Source: Cadophora sp. MPI-SDFR-AT-0126 (taxonomy: Eukaryota > Ascomycota > Leotiomycetes > Helotiales > Ploettnerulaceae). Taken from it: a DNA stretch of 64,000 nucleotides. The stretch covers positions 310,001 through 374,000 of the forward strand of contig JAGMVK010000024.1 of the NCBI GenBank assembly GCA_020747065.1, read 5' to 3'. Positions 1 through 10,035 of this stretch are shown piece by piece; the first letter of the stretch is position 1, and the number at the start of each line of letters is the position of its first letter. A model generated the notes under the pieces. That model saw nothing but the letters and a program-made list of their open reading frames with translations, had not been told where the DNA came from and ran no database searches. Both the position numbers and the translations under genes were made by a program.

Positions 1-579
1 ATAAACTAGTATTATAGACCTATCGATTTCTAAGTAAGTAATAAAGTATACTTATTTATTAAGAACCTTAAGAGTTACTAATTAAGCTATAAGCTCGGTA
101 ATTAATAGGAAAGGCTATTCGAAATCTTATATTAAGTAGGGAACTCTTACTAGCTCTAGTTACTTATAGGATTAAATATTTATAATATATTTATTCTTAA
201 GCTATTATTCCGGGACCTAAATAATTCTTTACCTAGTTAGGAATAGCTTCGAAACCCTCCTAAGATAATTAAGGATTAAGAAGAATAGAAAGTATAAGAA
301 GTTCTTATATTATAATTATATCGTAATACCTTAAAATATTAAATTAGTTAGGTAAGCTATAATCCTGATACTATATAGTATAATGTATTTAACTTAATAA
401 GGTTACCTTATAAGTTAAGAGATTTTCACTAAGTTAATCCTTTTATTCTAGGACTACTCTAAAACCTACTTAAATAGTTAGTTATATAAGAAAATAAAGA
501 AAATAACTATAATTACTTAAAAGATAATAGACTAATTAGTAAGATAGTAAAATAAGGTTTAATTTAGACTATCTAAATA

Positions 580-1590
580 CTCTTTGATTTAAAGTACTAA
601 TATTATAATCTTATAATTATACTCTAGCTAGAATATCTTACTAGTTTTACTATAAGGAACTATTCTTATATAAGAAGTTTAATTAAAGGTATAATTACGA
701 AAAACTAACGATAAAGCTAATCTGAAATAGGGTCTATTCTCTCCCTATTTCAAGTTATTTAGAATCTCCTCTTCCTCCCTCGCGCTATTAGGGCGTTTAC
801 TACTTCGAGTTACTTAGAAATAGGCTAGTAACTCTCTCTCCTTTTTCTTCTCCTTCTTTACTCTCTTACGCTTAATACTACTATAATGAATAGTCTTAGC
901 TACCTTAGTAGTACTAATAGTAATCTCCTCTTGAATTTAGCCTAAAGCTAAAATTAGACTTTATTTATATATTAATTAAAGGTTATTTTAATCTTATTTA
1001 AGGAAAAACAAGTATATCTAGAACTATATTTCTATCTTAAATTAAGGGATTTATAAGTAAAATATATAGTAAAAGTAAAAAGATAAAAAGAAAAGAGAAT
1101 AACTTATAGCTTATTATATAGCTAGATCTGTAATAGCCTAGTAAAGAGCACGAGTTTCCTCTAATAATTCTAACTATAACTTACCCTATGTTTTAGAGGT
1201 ATTAGCGGTAGTAATACGTAATCCGGTATTAATCTCTTAAGAGGTAGAAATAATACTCTTATTATCTTTAGTAGTAATAGTAAGAGAGAGCTTATAATAT
1301 TTCTTAGCTATATAATACGGAATCTAGTACAGAAATCAGTGTTTTAGCTTATCTAAATTATAATTAGACTATATTTATAATAATTAGGATTTAGGAAAAG
1401 GAAATAGAGAGTACTTATAAGATTATACTTTTCTACTTACTTCTTATAGTATATATACTTCTTACTTTTAGTACTATTAAACTTATAAATATAATCTAGT
1501 TCTAGAGTAAGTAAGTAAATATATTAGATATAATACTTATAGTAAGCGGACTTAAGAGCGTTAATAGGGGTTAAAGTAGGCACTATTTAT
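580..1590 (-). pseudogene. RIP-destroyed antisense gene carried by the gypsy element
   Basis: This stretch between the end of pol and the LTR region is similar to 24330-25300, where a three-exon gene is readable on the minus strand, and to 61760-62790. Here RIP has removed all long frames. I can only call it by alignment with the better-preserved copy; function is unknown. Confidence 0.55.
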
Positions 1591-2060
1591 ATTAATATAC
1601 TAAATTAATTCTAAATTACTACTAAACTATAAGAAATTCAGAACTTAACTTATTCTTGAATTACTTATTTTATTTAATATAGACTATTAAAATATATTAG
1701 TAATATATATAGATTAATAAATCTCTATATATAAGGTCCACTTATAAAGCTTAAAGTTATAATTATTTAAAGAAGAAAGTCAGAATTCTGAAGATCTGCG
1801 CTATTAAGTACTATAATACGTATAATAGTAAGTAATTATAGCCTTACTAGACCTAATTTAAACGCCTTTCGAATAGCTTTATAATTAAGTTATTACCTTA
1901 CTTATTACTATTATTATTATTAACTAATACTACTAAATTAATACTTCCTCTAAAATCTCCTTACTAAAGTTATATATTTCTATTATTTTATATAATAATA
2001 ATTCTACGTGAAAATATAATTCAAAGCTTAAAAGTAAGCTCTCTTATAAAAGGGAGGTAA

Positions 2061-2282
2061 TATAATGTTAAAGTAACGGAAGTGCTAGAAATAGGGGTAC
2101 TCAGGTTTAGCCGAAATATTACTAAACGAAAGCCGGACCAGATTCGTGTATATATAGAACCGCTCCTCCTGTAAGGGCTCCTTACCTTCTTATTTCCTTC
2201 GTACTAGACCTATAATATTACTATTTGCCTACCCTCTTGCTCCTATACTTGATACTGCACTTAGTAATATTACGTCGTTACA
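2061..2282 (+). repeat. 3' LTR of the gypsy element (222 bp)
   Basis: The LTR begins TATAATGTT (ancestral TGTAACGTT) and ends CGTCGTTACA, so the ends form the inverted pair TGTAACG/CGTTACA. It has the same 222-bp length as the two LTRs of the copy at 54394-63459. It contains a TATA-like TATATATAG. The target duplication cannot be tested because the 5' end lies outside the window. Confidence 0.85.
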
Positions 2283-2363
2283 CGGACCTCGCGAGAATCA
2301 AAATAGTGAAGGTTGGTGACTAGTTGTGAGAAAAGTTCGATGTCGCTAACGGCTTTCGTATAG

Positions 2364-2831
2364 TTTGTACGACTACTCGATGATCAAGAAATAGTCTTCT
2401 GCTCTCCTGAGCCCGTTAGCATTAGAGAAATCCGAAGCACACCTGGATACGAAATCAGCACAGATGGAAACTTGGACGAGAAATGACATATTGCTTGGGC
2501 AGAAGGAGCCTTAGTGCTCTGCTTGCAATCGCCAGACTCCCTGGTTAGTAATGAGGAGGTGAACGCAATTATAGCCGGGCTACCGAAACAAAAAGATGGG
2601 TCGCTGGACCGCAAAGGCAGGTCATTTGGTTACAGCATGCGTCCAGTACATGGGTGGACACTACTGAAGCTGCTCTGCATGTTTGGATTCTGTCTAGTAA
2701 TAGGCCTCGTCGTTTTCTCTGTATGGTTGGCCCAGCGCCCTAGAGACTTGCAGGGTGCGTCTGTGGTATACTTCATAATGTTAGCGGCGCCTACTGCCGT
2801 GGTAGGTGTTGTGGATCGATACATGGTTTGA
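2364..2831 (+). pseudogene. Truncated gene fragment, C-terminal membrane-anchored piece
   Basis: One frame runs from 2364 to the stop at 2831 with a single internal TGA near 2484-2486 (a CGA-to-TGA change would be RIP-like). The C-terminal part has two hydrophobic segments, around LLCMFGFCLVIGLVVFSVWL and VVYFIMLAAPTAVVGV, separated by a short RPRDLQ loop, as in the tail of a fungal membrane protein. Nothing upstream of 2283 belongs to it because the gypsy LTR starts there, so it looks like the 3' remnant of a gene cut by the retrotransposon. I do not recognise the family. Confidence 0.4.
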
Positions 2832-2989
2832 TTACACGTCTGTACACAGCGGTAATGAAGAATGAATTAAGAATGAGTTGAATCGGTCCTCATACAAGCA
2901 GGCTATTTGCGTTGAAAATATGATTTGACACACTCGTTTTCTTTGTAAGAGTTACCAGCTACATCTTAATTCAAAATATGCTTGCCCCG

Positions 2990-5052
2990 CCAAATTTGGT
3001 GCGTATTTTGTCAAGTATGATGCTGTATTCCGTGACTGGTCCGGTTCGAATCCGCTCTGAAATAAGGTACTCCTTGACGGAGAAATGAGCGAGTCTTAGC
3101 TCTCCTCTTTCACCACGTCATTCTTCAACCGTGCTGGACGATACAGTGACAAGACTTGAACAGATTTCGAGTACGTCTCGTGGCTCACGAACTCTCGGTT
3201 CAACGTCAAACCTGGGTTCGTCCCCAAAGTCTACCGCGATTACTTGGGCGATTTCTTCGATCGTACGGGACGAGCAGAGTAAACTAACCACTGCAAGATT
3301 CTTATGGCAGCTGGGTAGTCACTTTTGTCAATGCTCATCAATATTCGATCGTATGTATCATCCAATGTTTCTGGCAGCGCTTTCAACACTTCCCGGAGCC
3401 CTTTTATACATCGGCACCGCCGCAGCGCATCTAATTGGCATACAACCCATCGAAACCTTAGAGCAGCCGTTAATATCTCACGTTATGAAAGCATAGGAGA
3501 CAATGGGAAATTCATACATGCCGTGTGCCCCTCTTAGTAGTGTCTCCTCGATTTCTTCTTGGATCTCCCGAGGCCATTTCAGCTTTCGGTCATGTTGAAG
3601 TCGTTCACGAATATGTCACTGCATATCGGCATTGACCAGCGTGCTCTGAATGCAAATTTGATCTGTTACTAGAGGTTTGAGAGCATCCTCGATGCCTCCC
3701 TCTGGTTGACTCGTGACGAGGATATGCAGGTTCTCAAACTTCCATCCAACCACCTTTTCAATCAGTCCTAGAAGCGCTTCCTGTTCCGTGCATTCGTCCA
3801 GGGCGTCGATGATGATGAAAGCCTGGCGGAAATACCCAACCATATGCTGAAGAGTCAACGCAAGTGCCTCGGGCATTGGCTGCTGCTAGCCTTCTTGACA
3901 GGGCGAGTAGATTGTATCCAGCGCTTCGGGGGTATTCTCAGACTGTATAGAGAGCTGCACGATCAGCGACCGTATAAGATTCTCATGATTTCGTTTTTTG
4001 ATATCGTTGAAATCAAAGTAGAAGTAGGTGATCGCGAGCGTTTGATCTGACTGGCAATGTATGAGAACATCTTGGATAACGGCAGAGCTGCAATCCTGAT
4101 CAGCAATATATACTCCAAAGTCTTAATCTGGAAGGACTTACCATAAAACGGTTTTCCCACATCCAGCTGTGGTGATCGATCAGCCTCTAGCACATCTAGG
4201 TAAGGGCCTTAGAGCGTATACTTACGAATTCCGCTCAGCCAGAGCAACGAGTTCGGACTGGATTTCCATTCCGCGAATTGGTCACCTCCAACAAACCAGG
4301 TACCTGTCGTAGGTTGTCGCTTTTTAGAGGCGGAGTTGTGGTTTGAGGATGGGTCTGGCGATGATAGCCATTGATGGATCTTTTACCGGCGCTCATCTGC
4401 AAGAAAGGTTCTCTGCCCGATCTGCAATTGCAACGCCATCACTCAATTTCGTCACATCATCTTTGATGGCTCGAGCAAGGCCACTGATTGCTGTGAGCAA
4501 GTATTAGGAAGCGGTACCTGTAATTGAGAGCTTACACATTATCTGTAGTCAACGCTAAATTGAATGTCGCTTTGTGTCTTCCTATAGTCGTAAGAAGTTT
4601 CTCAACTTCTTTGCTATTGAAAGGCCACTTTAACGCTCTGTACCCAAATTGCTTCATCTTATATTTTCCGTGCCCAGGCTCTAATTTTGCAGCCAATCCC
4701 GCCAAGTCTTTCTGGCATAGCTGTACTGGCCCATTAGGTTGATTGAGGAGGCCTAAAATTGACGGCCCAGCTGAGTTGACAGCATCAGCCAGATCTGCCA
4801 CGTCGGTCAACACATCCTGGAGGGACGTTACTTCGTCTCGAAGGCGTTGGATGTCCTTCCGCGCTTCCTTCACATCCAAGTAATACGTTCGACACTGTCA
4901 TAGCAAGACAGGGAAAAATGGAAAGGAGGGGGGACGTAGGAGCAGGTAGAGCTATGGACAAAATCTTAGCTAACAAGATTCCTAGACAGAAAGACCTGCC
5001 CCGCGATCTGAATCACGGCTATGACACTTGCAGCCGTACTGAGGCCGTCCAT
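2990..5052 (-). pseudogene. NACHT-type NLR (STAND) pseudogene
   Basis: Reading the minus strand gives fragments of a fungal NOD-like receptor in the right order but in shifting frames. ATG at 5052 starts an N-terminal segment (MDGLSTAASVIAVIQIAGQVF). A second exon, about 4895-4532, encodes the helical VKEARKDIQRLRDEVTSLQD domain. The linker WFVGGDQFAEWKSSPNSLLW and a P-loop AGCGKT (near 4170-4142) follow. Walker B is IIIDALDEC (about 3816-3790). A helical region with LPETLDDTYDRIL (about 3390-3340) is followed by LAHFSVKEYLISERIRTG (about 3090-3040). Frameshifts and stops interrupt it at several places, and no ankyrin or WD repeats remain. Family roles are heterokaryon incompatibility and immune-like recognition; this copy should be inactive. 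Confidence 0.8.
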
Positions 5053-5359
5053 TTTGGTGGCTGAAGGCTAGCCGCGGCGATGAAGTGTTTATTACCTGAG
5101 GTATAGCGGCTTTGCGATTACAATTTGATCTCAAGTGAAGGGCTCTTTTATAGCTAGATGTCATGTGACTTACGATACAGCGACTAGCGTCATCGGCGGT
5201 GGAAATGGGCCTTGAGGTTAAGCGAAGGCTCCAATGTGGTGATGTACGGACGTAATACTTACAACACACTATGATCTGTCCAAAATGTACGCAAGAGACA
5301 AGGGGACACCATAAAGTAGAACTAATTCAGGCTGTAAAAGAGCTTCGTTCTCGCTTTTG

Positions 5360-5965
5360 TCATTTACAGGCGGGATAGCGGTTGCAACCTCTTTATCGGA
5401 AACTGGAGGCAGGAAAATTGGAGAAGAACCTCAATACCCCTTGTTGAATACAGAGGAGACTTGAGTGAGTAGCTTTTAGGTTTATGTACAATGCTATATG
5501 CTGACATGGCTCTTACAAGTAGCAGAAGCAGTAGCATACATCCATTCGAAGACCGTTATTCACTGCGATGTGGACTGCCATAATTTTCTTGTTTAAGACA
5601 ATAGCACTCTTGCGCTGTGCGACTTTGGCGGATCCAGTATCGGTGGCAGCAAGATTCTCGAGTTTTTTAAACCGCGATATGCCAGACCACGATCGAGGCT
5701 GGGCGAGAAACCTGACGTTAAGGATGATATATTTGCGTTGGGTACGGCTTTTTACGAATTCGGCACCGGGCAAACGCTTTACAAGGGGAAATCGGACAAA
5801 GACAGCGCTGCGTTGTTTCGCAGCCACACATACCCAGATCTACAACAGCTCTCACCACCGGGGTTAGGCAAGATTTTAGACGCTGCCGGTCGGAACGCTA
5901 TGCTGTTGCAGAGCAGGTAGTGTGTGACTTAAGTAAGGTCTTACCAGATTTGCAGGCTCAGCTCT
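5360..5965 (+). pseudogene. Protein kinase C-lobe pseudogene
   Basis: The frame after an apparent intron (GTGAGT near 5464, acceptor near 5519) reads VAEAVAYIHSKTVIHCD, the catalytic-loop region. A stop (TAA) follows, then LALCDFGG (DFG motif), then an activation segment and FALGTAFYEFGTG (alpha-F region). After about 5888 the frame shifts and SERYAVAEQVVCDL, the alpha-I end, continues. The HRD-type motif is altered to HCDVDCHNF; fungal relatives commonly read HCD. Upstream, 5360-5463 can be read as a short preceding exon. The stop and shift make it a relic of a small fungal kinase-like gene. Confidence 0.6.
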
Positions 5966-6182
5966 TCGCCCGGAGCTACGACATTGGTGCCTCTCGACAA
6001 AGTTGCTACAGTATTAACAACGTCTCTCTTCTCAACCTTTGCGCTCTATATCTTTCTCTCCGCCTAGAAGGGGGTTATTGTGGGAATGTTGGCAGACTGG
6101 CCTAGACGGGGGAAATGGAACGCCATGAGTCCATCTAAATATGACTGCGGCATGGAGTGGGTTCCTAGTAGGAGCTACAGTG

Positions 6183-6459
6183 AAGTGCAGAACTGCATAT
6201 GGCAAACACGCGGTTTTGCGGCCTGTTTCTGCGGAGGAGTCTCCTTTCAACTTTGCCACCACACAGCCTCTACAGGACGATGGTCGGCTGCACACGATGG
6301 GATGGGATTCTTGATCCAGGGTAGCAGTGGCACCTTACTGGTCGGGGCGTCGAGTCGATGTGTTTGGAAGAAACGAACTGGGGCCTTCCAGCATCATCGA
6401 TCGGTTCGGGAGTGAGGCTTGGACTGTTGGATTGGGAATTGGACAGAGGGCGAACTAAG
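6183..6459 (+). pseudogene. Degenerate gene remnant, possibly beta-propeller lectin-like
   Basis: One frame gives a stretch ending in VAVAPYWSGRRVDVFGRNE followed by an aromatic EAW, interrupted by one TGA and ending at a TAA at 6459. The pattern 'rRvDvFgRne...W' resembles a blade of PLL/fucose-lectin-type beta-propellers. The flanking sequence offers no start, signal peptide or further blades. The family call is tentative. Confidence 0.25.
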
Positions 6460-7211
6460 GATTTTTTTAAGCGCTACAGAGGATGTCAGGCGCCATTGAG
6501 CGAGCCGTCGAAGGGTACGAACCGCTACTTTTACATTTCAGCATGGCATGATGGCTTCCCGACTCCCCGACACTACATTGACATGGTATGGAGATTATCT
6601 GTCACCTCTGAGAGGCTGTTGGTGCTGCGGAATAGTCTCCGATACGTGTTTGTTACTGGAGCTGGTTCTCGAGTCCGACATCGAGATGCGAAGGATGTTC
6701 CACCCCGGCGATGAAGCGCTTGAATCAAGATACGGAGAACACCATGGGTTTGGTGAGCACAAGCCACGTCAGCGCCCGTCGAAGGCGTCTTATCTTCATC
6801 ACTGGTCAAGGGAACCGCAAGAGCATCTCACGACCGTCATGGCACCCTTCTTCCACTGTAGAGCGGCAAGTGTCTTCCTTCACTGTTCATAAATCGCGTA
6901 CACCATCAGCTCCTTCTTGGGGTCACTTCAATTGATAGAAGTTAAGAATTATTTGCGAAGGAGTACTAGCAATCGGACGAACAGGAGCATTCTGCAGCAA
7001 AGGTTTCTAAAGAAGCACGGAATCAAACATTTACCAGTTATCACAACATTGAATCACTGCATTGAAAATTCAATTTAAAGAAGCCTTTGCATTTGCATCA
7101 AGATGTAGGGAAACCTAGTAGGAACTTAAAACCTGCACCAAGGCTTACAATGTCCCTCACAACAGCCTGGACAGAATCCTTATACCATATATGGATCACT
7201 TCGAGTCGTCT
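6460..7211. other. Unassigned spacer
   Basis: Short overlapping frames exist on both strands, but none has a recognisable domain, splice pattern or conserved motif. The last few hundred bases are the 3' flank of the KEP gene. Confidence 0.4.
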
Positions 7212-8006
7212 TCACGAAGTGGTGTCAACAACTTTTGATCCAAACCCTACGTCGTCAATCAATATTAGCAATCAAACCATAATATTAATTGTTCGTTTCC
7301 AAGTTTGTAAAAACAGAAATCTTACCATGCTCGGCTCTCTTGCTGGATGCATCAACCACTTTTGATCCGAACCCTATTTTTCCAACGAGTATCAGCGGTG
7401 ACTCGAAAGGATTAAATGCCACGGCGTATTATGGGTCAAGATTTTACCATGCTCAGCTCTTTTGCTGGATGGGTCCACTACTTTTGACCCAAATCCTGTT
7501 GTGGCAATAAATGTTAGTACTTGACCCATACGTTCAACTATTTCTCAATGTCTGAGTGTTTAGAATGAGATCTTACCATGCTCGGCTCTCTTGCTGGATG
7601 CGTCAACTACCTTCGATCCAAATCCTATTCCGCGAACGCACATTAGTAATCGACATGTTTACAGTACATAGAACAAGATCGTACCATGCTCGGCCCTTTT
7701 CTTGGCTATCTCAACAGGTTCAACAACTTTTGACCCAAAGCCTGTTCGCCAACAATTATCAGCAGTCAAGTAATATAATAAACTGCTCCGAAGTTTTCGC
7801 AAAAATGTATCTTACCATGCTCAGCTATTGCAGCAGGGAGAGTTAGCAAATGCTTAATCGGATGTACTGGTTCTCATCATGAAGAGGGAACACTTACCTC
7901 TTTTATCCAAGAGTAAGTCAGCGGCGCTTATCACATTGTGAGGGGCAGCAAAACTGATGGCTGCAAAAAGAAGAGCCGCTGTAGAGATCAAGGAAGAGAA
8001 CTTCAT
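7212..8006 (-). CDS. Kex2-processed repeat peptide (KEP/RiPP-type) precursor, 7 exons
   Basis: Exons (minus): 8006-7898, 7824-7816, 7741-7685, 7624-7577, 7495-7448, 7373-7326, 7246-7212. The sum is 354 nt, encoding 117 aa. All six introns are GT-AG, 60-81 nt, phase 1. Residues 1-20 form a signal peptide (MKFSSLISTAALLFAAISFA). The leader ends in LLLDKR, followed by five tandem peptides each separated by a Lys-Arg Kex2 site: AEHGFGSKVVEPVEIAKKR, AEHGFGSKVVDASSKR, AEHGFGSKVVDPSSKR, AEHGFGSKVVDASSKR, AEHGFGSKVVDTTS. Each internal repeat is one exon. The layout matches fungal KEP precursors, which give secreted signals or cyclic dikaritin-type peptides. Secretion and Kex2 cleavage are inferred from motifs; cyclisation is inferred only from the UstYa-like neighbour. 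An alpha-pheromone-like precursor is the main alternative. Confidence 0.85.
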
Positions 8007-8093
8007 GTTGATGTGGAGGTGATGTTGGTTTGTAGATTGAAGTGTCTAATTGCGTTGATTTCGATTTGTGGTTGACTTTGAGGGGATTTGAGG

Positions 8094-8099
8094 TATATA
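8094..8099 (-). promoter_or_regulatory. TATA box of the KEP precursor gene
   Basis: TATATA on the minus strand lies 88 nt upstream of the ATG at 8006. The leader between them is pyrimidine/CA-rich, as is common before well-expressed fungal genes. Confidence 0.5.
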
Positions 8100-8106
8100 A
8101 GTTATT

Positions 8107-9402
8107 ATCCAATATAGGAATTTACTCCAGCCTTTGCTTCTCTCTAATGGACGAAGTGAAGGGATCAGTTTTGCTGACATGATGCTCGTGTTCCAAACCA
8201 ATCTATTCCTTGTTTCTCATATTTCAAATTACTTGGTCAGGGGTTGCAATGATAACCAAGGTTTGTTCTGTAGATCGGCCGATCGTTTTGTGCAATCTTG
8301 CCATGATTCGGATTCAATTTGATGTCTCTCGCTGCAGATACAAGGAGAAGCTACGCCGCGTCTGCATTCCTTTGTCAGATCAAATCTGCCGAGACCAGTA
8401 AAACGCTTCAGCTCGGGACCATAAACGTAGAGTAAGGCAAAGCTTACACTGGTCTAACCCAGTTTCAACTACCGGCCCGTTTCTTCCTACTTGATGCCTG
8501 GGCATCTACCTTTGCATCCAGACGAAAGGGGTTGAATGGCCCATTTACACGTGTAAGCACAGGATTTGGGAGTCATGAACCGTGGCTAATATCTTTTGCA
8601 GATCGAAAGATCCCGGTTAATGTCAAATCTGGAAGCAAGCTGAATGCCAACGCACTGAGTTTAAAGAAGCTGTGTGGTACTTAACACAGGCGTAATGCAA
8701 CTACAGCTTGCTAAACCTTACGCTTACTTGTCAGCGTAGCACAGTGCATTCCAATTATTCTCTTAGTGGAGCTGAAGATCCGCTCCGTGAACTAAATACG
8801 AGGCTTGCAGACGCTAGGGTTAATGTTATTTTCAACCCCCAATAGGTTCGGAGTCCCTTCATAGGGCTAAGAACCTGTCGTACTTAGGGTCCACAAACTA
8901 AGGTGTATTACACGCTGATCTTAGGTGCCTTAGCGACAACTGCAGTTGGCCGGGACCGGAACCAACCACAGAGCTTGTACCGTATCTATGTACAACAGTA
9001 GACATATCCCCGCTTCGCGTGACTTAACCTCGTATGTCCCTCCCAGGCCGCCCCCCACGGTACGATTATACACATTTTTTTCAGACATTTTTTTTTCATG
9101 CGTTTCTCACTTCTCAAACTCCTTGCCCCTCCCTGCCTTTACTGACTTATCCCATATCCCCGTTCTGCAAAGTAAATAACGGCCTAGGAAGAGGAATTAA
9201 ATACTTCCTGACTCACGTTCTTATATGTTCTTTTTATCCTAGACACTTTTCCTCCCTGAGCAACATCATGAAAACATCTGAGAAAATCAGCGGTTGGAGC
9301 GAGGAACTTGACATGTCTCGCGGTTCATCTACTAGGTGAGTTATGCATCTTATATCTGCAGTTCACAGCTAAATATTTGTCTTAAGCGCTCTACAGAACA
9401 TC
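8107..9402. promoter_or_regulatory. Divergent intergenic region between KEP and UstYa-like genes
   Basis: About 1.3 kb without a convincing gene. Near 9265 an ATG opens a short frame ending at a plausible donor (GTGAGT near 9337), with an acceptor (CTACAG) just before 9395. Splicing these does not keep the UstYa-like frame, so it is more likely a 5' leader intron with a short upstream frame than an extra coding exon. Confidence 0.4.
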
Positions 9403-10035
9403 ATGCCCTCGCCCCAGAAATACCAGTTTCTCTCTGGACAAGACAATGAAGATGCCTTTCCTGAGGTGGGGCAGGCGACTCGCACGATTGTCTCTTGGTG
9501 GGCGAGACGCACAGTACTTTGCCTCGTCCTTCCAATATTCATTCTGGCTATTGTCGTAGCCTTATATAAACTTCCTTCCAAGACGACTGCAGGCAACAAG
9601 AAAGTCTGGCAAAACTGCGGAAATTCGACTTCCGAAGCACGAGAACAAGGCTGCCGATTCGATGTCATGATGCACTCCTGGGTCCCAGCACCATGCTACG
9701 ATGAGCAATTGTCGGAGGAGTACATCCAAGCCAACGGTTTCAAATTTTTCTCCGACCCAGAAGCAACAGTCGAAGTTCCCATGGAGGTTGTGCGTCGGGG
9801 AGAATTTGAAATGCTGTATACCGGTTTATCTCACCATGTCCTTCATTGTACCTATATCTGGAGACTGTTGTCACTTTCGGTGACTGAGGGGAGGCCGTTT
9901 GATAGCTTGTCGAGCAGTGAAGATCATACTGGTCACTGTTCAGCTATACTGCTTCATGGCCTTCCTTGGACCAAACCGTTTTTCGGAAACGAAAGTGTGC
10001 TCAGCCCTGATTTCTTGTCTTGTGGCTACTATTGA
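9403..10035 (+). CDS. UstYa-like (DUF3328-related) membrane protein
   Basis: The product is 210 aa in a single exon from ATG 9403. It has a short cytoplasmic N-terminus, one membrane segment at about residues 36-55 (TVLCLVLPIFILAIVVALYK) and a lumenal domain. That domain starts VWQNCGNSTSEAREQGCRFD and continues with W-x-P-x-x-C. It carries two HXXHC motifs: H145-V-L-H-C149 and H175-T-G-H-C179. Paired HXXHC motifs after a single N-terminal TM define UstYa-type proteins, which act in fungal RiPP maturation (ustiloxin, asperipin, epichloecyclin-type loci). The sequence also has the TxxARxxGCxFD block common to a large, mostly uncharacterised relative family. It is divergent from, and 1.4 kb away from, the KEP precursor, which supports a pathway link. 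Activity is inferred, not shown. Confidence 0.7.
   Translation: MPSPQKYQFLSGQDNEDAFPEVGQATRTIVSWWARRTVLCLVLPIFILAIVVALYKLPSKTTAGNKKVWQNCGNSTSEAREQGCRFDVMMHSWVPAPCYDEQLSEEYIQANGFKFFSDPEATVEVPMEVVRRGEFEMLYTGLSHHVLHCTYIWRLLSLSVTEGRPFDSLSSSEDHTGHCSAILLHGLPWTKPFFGNESVLSPDFLSCGYY

Larger units (their letters stand above)
1..2282 (+). mobile_element. 3' part of a RIP-degraded Ty3/gypsy LTR retrotransposon
   Basis: This AT-rich stretch aligns by eye along its length with 61180-63459, the 3' third of the complete gypsy element at the other end of the window, in the same orientation. Differences between the two copies are mostly C/T and G/A transitions, as expected from RIP. It starts before the window, covers the end of pol, an antisense gene relic, a purine-rich tract (AAGGGAGGTAA, just before 2061) and the 3' LTR. 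No open coding frame survives. The element ends at 2282, directly beside a truncated gene fragment, suggesting the insertion broke that locus. Confidence 0.85.

Noticed and set aside
7212..7850. Evenly spaced ~48-bp repeats with 60-80-bp unique spacers, superficially CRISPR-like
   Set aside because: The spacers begin GT and end AG with fungal splice contexts, the repeats keep one reading frame with silent differences, and the genome is fungal. They are exons and introns.
7212..8006. Alpha-factor-type mating pheromone precursor
   Set aside because: The layout is similar (signal peptide, KR, repeats), but the peptides lack the Trp/Cys and Pro-Gly pattern usual in filamentous ascomycete pheromones. 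Not excluded, only less likely.
9268..9336. Possible first coding exon of the UstYa-like gene (starting MKTSEKISGWSEE)
   Set aside because: Donor and acceptor are plausible but joining them shifts the frame of the 9403-10035 product. Kept as 5' leader only.
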